Source: Paraburkholderia sp. PREW-6R (GTDB lineage Bacteria; Pseudomonadota; Gammaproteobacteria; Burkholderiales; Burkholderiaceae). Taken from it: a DNA stretch of 64,000 nt. This document shows, piece after piece, positions 60,428-64,000 of the stretch. A program made the translations under genes and the position numbers. Positions within the stretch are counted from its first letter, which is position 1. Each line of letters opens with the position of its first letter. The stretch lies in contig NZ_CP155075.1 of the NCBI RefSeq assembly GCF_039621805.1, positions 744,001 through 808,000 on the forward strand, written 5' to 3'. The notes below the pieces were generated by a model. It saw only the letters and a list, made by a program, of their open reading frames with translations. It made no database searches and had not been told where the DNA came from.

Positions 60428-60623
60428 GCCGTCTCCACGTACTTTTCGTCGGATCGCGAGGGCTCTTCGGCCCCGCTTGAGTCCTGCTTGACAGATGGCG
60501 TACGCCGTCTGCGTGCTGACCCAGATGCGCACGGAGCGCGCCCGATCAAAGCAGGTAATCCATGATAAGAGGCGCGCCGGCACGCGTCCAAGACGCGTTT
60601 CTTATGCTTCTATAACGCTTTAC

Positions 60624-61523
60624 TTATAGTGCGGCGTCGGAGAGCGGCGGCGGAAGGCAGCCGAGGAAGGCTCGCAGATGCGCGGAGTCGTCGTCGGCGC
60701 GGAAGGTGGCGGCAAGCGTCGACCATTGGGATGCGCCGGGGCCGGCGAGCGGGAGGAACACGACGTCGGTGCGTCCGTGTCGCGCGACCGATTCGCCGAC
60801 GAAAGTCACCCCGAGCCCCGCCGCCACGAGTGCGATCGCGGTCTGTATTTCGTAAGCCTGATGCGCGACGAACGGCGTGAGGCCCGCGTCGCGATACAGC
60901 GACTGCACGGTGCGCTTGAACTGCGCGTTTGGATGCTTCGGATAGAGGATGACGGGGGTGTCTGCGAGTTCCGCGATGCGCACTTTCTTCTTGCCCGCCA
61001 GCGGATGATCCGGCGTCAGCACTGCGACGATATGTTCGCGCAGTAGCGGATAAGATCTGCAGCCGGGAATGTCGAGCGGCTGGCGCCCGATGCCGACATG
61101 AATGCGCATGTCGCGCAGCGCGTCGGTCTGCTCTTCAGTGAGCATTTCGAAAAGCTTCAGTTCAACTTCGGGGAACGCGTGATGAAACGCCTTCAGCGCG
61201 GGCGGCAGGATGCTGTACATCGCCGATCGCGTGAAGCCGATAGAAAGCCACCCGCGCCGACCGATGCCGATTTCCTGCGCGCCGAGACTCGCCTGCTCCC
61301 ATGAGCCGAGTATCTGCCGCGCCTCGGTGCAGAGATAGTGGCCCGCTTCGGTGAGCCGCAGCGGCCGCCGCGCCCGATCGACGAGCTGCGTGCCGAGCCG
61401 CTGTTCGAGTAGCCGAATCTGCTGGCTAAGCGCCGGCTGCGCAATATGCAGGCGTTCGGCCGCGCGGCTGAAATTCAGTTCCTCGGCAAGAATGACGAAG
61501 CACTGCAACGACCTGAAATTCAT
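60624..61523 (-). CDS. LysR family transcriptional regulator
   Basis: A 299-aa CatR/BenM-like regulator. Start at ATG 61523 after AAAGG; the frame to 61688 is not supported. Seen: MNFRSLQCFVILAEELNFSRAAERLHIAQPALSQQI in segments with the helix-turn-helix, and an effector domain with RGWLSIGFTRSAMYSILPPALKAF. This subgroup often controls aromatic catabolism, which agrees with the LigJ/RraA operon that starts 196 bp further on. Confidence 0.9.
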   Translation of the reverse strand: MNFRSLQCFVILAEELNFSRAAERLHIAQPALSQQIRLLEQRLGTQLVDRARRPLRLTEAGHYLCTEARQILGSWEQASLGAQEIGIGRRGWLSIGFTRSAMYSILPPALKAFHHAFPEVELKLFEMLTEEQTDALRDMRIHVGIGRQPLDIPGCRSYPLLREHIVAVLTPDHPLAGKKKVRIAELADTPVILYPKHPNAQFKRTVQSLYRDAGLTPFVAHQAYEIQTAIALVAAGLGVTFVGESVARHGRTDVVFLPLAGPGASQWSTLAATFRADDDSAHLRAFLGCLPPPLSDAAL

Positions 61524-61918
61524 TTCAACCTTTTCGGAATACAGTGACGAACGTGACGGACCTATAAGTGTGTGCCGATGCCGGCCCGTGTTCGTTAGCC
61601 ACGCGGTCGAAGCAACCGCCGAATCCTGGCAATCGCGCGACGATCGGGTTAGCGCGAACGCAGCCGGTAGAACATGACATGAACGCACGGCGTAGTGTAA
61701 CGGACGCCGGAGCCAGCGGTTTGGACGGTCGCATCAGGGTTGAATGCGGCCCTTGGCCCCGGCCCATGATCGCGGTTGAAATTCGGCGAGTTATGGATAT
61801 ACCGCTTTTCTACGACGGGTTTCAGCAGCTTGACGGGGAAGCCAGCGGAAAACGGGTGAAGGTTGAAGCACGCGTCAATCGGTCGACCATGCGCATTGCG
61901 CTGCGCGAGGCAGATGGC
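61524..61918. other. Intergenic region upstream of the LysR gene
   Basis: A 395-bp spacer between the LysR start and the SDR end, both on the minus strand. No supported gene, repeat or hairpin was seen. It probably contains the LysR promoter. Confidence 0.4.
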
Positions 61919-62701
61919 TCAGTAAGTGGCCCGGCCGCCGGAAAGATCGAACACCGCACCGGTCGTAAACGAGTTCTCTTCGCTCACAAGCCATGCAATC
62001 ATCGCGGCGGCCTCGTTCAATTCCAGAAACCGGCCGCGCGGAATCTTGCCGAGCATGTACGCAATGTGTTCGGGCGCCTGCTCCATTGCGCCTGGCGTGC
62101 GCGCCACCGCCGGCGTCACGCAATTCACCGCGATGTCGTGCATCGCAACTTCCTTGCCGAGCGATTTGGTCATCGCAATCACCGCTGCCTTGGCCGTACT
62201 GTACGCCGACGCATTCGGATTGCCTTCCTTGCCCGCAATCGACGCCACGTTCACGATGCGGCCGTACTTCTGTTCTGTCATCAACGCAATCACCGCGCGG
62301 CAGCAGTAGAAGGTGCCGTTCACGTCGACGTCGATCACCTGACGCCAGTCGTCGAGCGGATAGTTGGCGAGGGTCGCGTTAGGACCGACGATCGCCGCGT
62401 TGTTGATCAGGATATCGATGCGGCCCATCGCGCGAAGCGTACCGGCGACAGCGGCTTCGACACTGCCGTAATTCGCGATATCGACCTGTTCGGTATGCAC
62501 CGCGCCTTCGCCGCGCGCGCTCAGTTCAGCTTTGGCTCTGGTCAGACGCGGCTCATCGATGTCCCAGATCGCCAGCTTCGCGCCGGATGCAAGCAGGCGG
62601 TGAGCGACGCTCAGACCGATGCCCTGAGCACCGCCCGTCACGACCGCAACGCGGCCGCTCAAATCGATGGCATTGGTTTGCAAGATGCTCGTTCCTATCA
62701 A
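61919..62701 (-). CDS. SDR family oxidoreductase
   Basis: A 260-aa classical SDR. Seen: TGGAQGIGLSVAHRL (cofactor motif), DILINNAAIVGPNATL, catalytic Ser in NVASIAGKEGNPNAS, catalytic Tyr-x-x-x-Lys in YSTAKAAVIAM, and FDLSGGRATY at the end. It resembles 3-oxoacyl reductase and sugar or polyol dehydrogenases. It lies between the aromatic-acid operon and an MFS gene on the same strand (77-bp gap to the MFS end), so it may be co-transcribed with the carrier. Confidence 0.9.
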   Translation of the reverse strand: MIGTSILQTNAIDLSGRVAVVTGGAQGIGLSVAHRLLASGAKLAIWDIDEPRLTRAKAELSARGEGAVHTEQVDIANYGSVEAAVAGTLRAMGRIDILINNAAIVGPNATLANYPLDDWRQVIDVDVNGTFYCCRAVIALMTEQKYGRIVNVASIAGKEGNPNASAYSTAKAAVIAMTKSLGKEVAMHDIAVNCVTPAVARTPGAMEQAPEHIAYMLGKIPRGRFLELNEAAAMIAWLVSEENSFTTGAVFDLSGGRATY

Positions 62702-62778
62702 CGATGATATGAGTCGATTAGCCTATTTGCCGGCCGAAATTGCCTCGCGTGCAGCGTCGACGCCGCTCAGCACGGCTG

Positions 62779-64000
62779 TCATTGTGAAAGCTCTTCGAGA
62801 CTGCGGTTGAGGGTACGTGGCCCGAATACGCCGACCGCCACGATCATTACCAGCATCGCCGCGCCGATGAACAGCGCGACCCCCATGGTGCCGCCCTCAT
62901 GCAGGAAGAAGCCGATCAGCAAACCCGCCAAGGCCGCGCTGACGCGGCTCCATGAATAGACAAAACCGATGGCGCGCGCGCGGATGCGGGTTGGGTACTG
63001 CTCCGCCTGAAAGCCGTGAAAAACGAACGAAATCCAGTTGTTGAACAACGTGACGAGCACACCGAAGAAGATGATCCATGTCGGGTCGGTCTGCCTGGCG
63101 AAGAACAGCATGAAAATGCCGATTCCAACGCCTGCCGATACGATCTGCCACTTGCGCTCCATCTTGTCCGCGATCCAGATGCCAAGCAGCGGGCCCACCG
63201 GATTGGCCAGCGCGATGATGAACGCGTACTGCAAACTGGTGGTGACGTGAATGCCCTTCGAGATCAGCAGCGTCGGCACCCAAGCGCCGAAGCCGTAAAA
63301 GGCAATGGTCTGCGCGAGGTTGAACACCGACAGCACGAGCGTGCGCTTGCCGTACGGCGCCTTGAACAGTTCCGAAAACTTTCCGTCGCCGACCACCGCT
63401 TCGGACGCGGGCGCCGGCGGCAACGCGGCGACGCCGGCCTCACGGGCGATCTTCGTTTCGAGATCGCGCATGATCTTCTCGGCCTTTTCCTCATGACCAT
63501 GCAGCGCCAGCCAGCGCGGACTTTCCGGCAATCCCAGCCGCAAGCCCCACGCGGCCACCGCGCCTACGGCCGCGATCATCGCCACCCAGCGCCAGCCGTC
63601 AATACCGAACGGGCTGATCGGCACCAGCAGCCAGCCGAGCAGCGCCACCACCGGCACGATCAGGAATTCGATGAACTGATAGAACGCGAATGCCTTGCCG
63701 CGCCCTTGCGGCGGGACCAGTTCAGTGAGGAAGGTGTCGATCGTGACCTGTTCGAGTCCCACGCCAATCGCGGCGATGAAGCGGCACAGATCGATGCCGG
63801 CCGACGAGGTCTGACACGCCATCACAGCGGTGGCCAGGGAATACCAGATCAGCGAGAAGGTGAACATCGAGCGGCGGCCGAGCCGGTCCGCCACCGAGCC
63901 GAACACCATGCAGCCGAGCCACATTCCGGCAAACGTACAGAAGACAAAGAAACCGATGCCGTTGATACTGAAGAACCCCACCGAGCCGCTGGTGAACAAC
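62779..64000 (-). CDS. MFS transporter, 5' end outside the window
   Basis: At least 406 aa of an MFS carrier; the frame is open to the window edge, so the first helix and start codon lie outside. Seen: MWLGCMVFGSVADRLGRRSMF (loop 2-3 motif), RFIAAIGVGLEQVTIDTFLTELVPPQGRGKAFAFYQF in segments (helices 4-5), LRLGLPESPRWLALHG and a long central loop, the plan of the sugar-porter / aromatic-acid:H+ groups with PESPRWL. It ends with a hydrophilic tail RTLNRSLEELSQ. Confidence 0.88.
   Translation of the reverse strand, partial: LFTSGSVGFFSINGIGFFVFCTFAGMWLGCMVFGSVADRLGRRSMFTFSLIWYSLATAVMACQTSSAGIDLCRFIAAIGVGLEQVTIDTFLTELVPPQGRGKAFAFYQFIEFLIVPVVALLGWLLVPISPFGIDGWRWVAMIAAVGAVAAWGLRLGLPESPRWLALHGHEEKAEKIMRDLETKIAREAGVAALPPAPASEAVVGDGKFSELFKAPYGKRTLVLSVFNLAQTIAFYGFGAWVPTLLISKGIHVTTSLQYAFIIALANPVGPLLGIWIADKMERKWQIVSAGVGIGIFMLFFARQTDPTWIIFFGVLVTLFNNWISFVFHGFQAEQYPTRIRARAIGFVYSWSRVSAALAGLLIGFFLHEGGTMGVALFIGAAMLVMIVAVGVFGPRTLNRSLEELSQ

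Noticed and set aside
59075..60565. 496-codon plus-strand frame opposite the MFS gene
   Set aside because: His/Arg/Glu-rich antisense shadow typical of GC-rich genes; the minus strand encodes a clear MFS protein.
1..64000. Search for tRNA, rRNA, CRISPR arrays and phage genes
   Set aside because: No cloverleaf, rRNA segment, regularly spaced repeats or phage structural genes were noticed on either strand; a dedicated program could still find a missed tRNA.

Overview
The window looks like a chromosomal segment of a GC-rich betaproteobacterium of the Burkholderiaceae (Paraburkholderia or Caballeronia type). The support is the OmpC-like Burkholderia porin, the density of LysR regulators and MFS transporters, a DUF4148 protein, and the arrangement of small catabolic operons. 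This placement is an inference from gene style; no rRNA or tRNA gene is present. I found no CRISPR array, prophage or intact insertion sequence. Both window edges cut a gene.

Layout. (1) 1-5.7 kb: a 5'-truncated unknown protein, then an MFS carrier / esterase / porin operon divergent from a MarR regulator. (2) 5.8-21.9 kb: a reductase island holding three Old Yellow Enzyme (OYE) ene-reductases, three zinc-free quinone-oxidoreductase-type MDR proteins, two SDRs, an F420-type NADP-binding oxidoreductase, a peroxiredoxin-like protein, two MFS exporters and two LysR regulators. Related GGAAT/ATTCC palindromes lie in its intergenic regions. It probably handles reactive electrophiles or quinones. 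(3) 22.0-27.8 kb: a polar-amino-acid-type ABC transporter co-transcribed with a luciferase-like monooxygenase and a flavin reductase, divergent from an OccR/NocR-like LysR; probably scavenging of an organosulfur or N-carboxymethyl compound. (4) 27.8-37.8 kb: a LacI-controlled beta-galactoside operon (UgpC-type ATPase, binding protein, two permeases, GH42, GH35) with twin operators 51 bp apart.

(5) 38.2-51.2 kb is the most interesting part. Eight exact copies of GTAACC-N16-CGAA, the promoter recognised by the Caulobacter heavy-metal ECF sigma factor SigF, lie between 40.4 and 48.4 kb. By hand scan there are none elsewhere in the window. Seven of them face a gene: a DoxX-NDH-2 fusion, bufA copy 1 (two tandem sites) with doxX, a DUF4148 protein, a periplasmic thioredoxin with CcdA, a YkgJ-type Cys-cluster protein, and bufA copy 2 with bufB, bufC and the anti-sigma gene nrsF. 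One site (45200-45225) faces no recognisable gene. The bufferin (copper-binding, MNIO-modified peptide) operon is split in two complementary halves: the first keeps bufA and doxX around a relic of bufC, and the second keeps bufA, bufB, bufC and nrsF but has no doxX. No sigma gene is in the window.

(6) 51.4-55.5 kb: a TetR-controlled stress operon (truncated peroxiredoxin, DMT exporter, two glutathione transferases). (7) 55.8-64 kb: an aromatic-acid lower-pathway operon (MFS, LigJ-like hydratase, RraA/LigK-like aldolase, zinc-ribbon-like small protein, 2-hydroxyacid dehydrogenase) with its LysR, then an SDR and a truncated MFS carrier.
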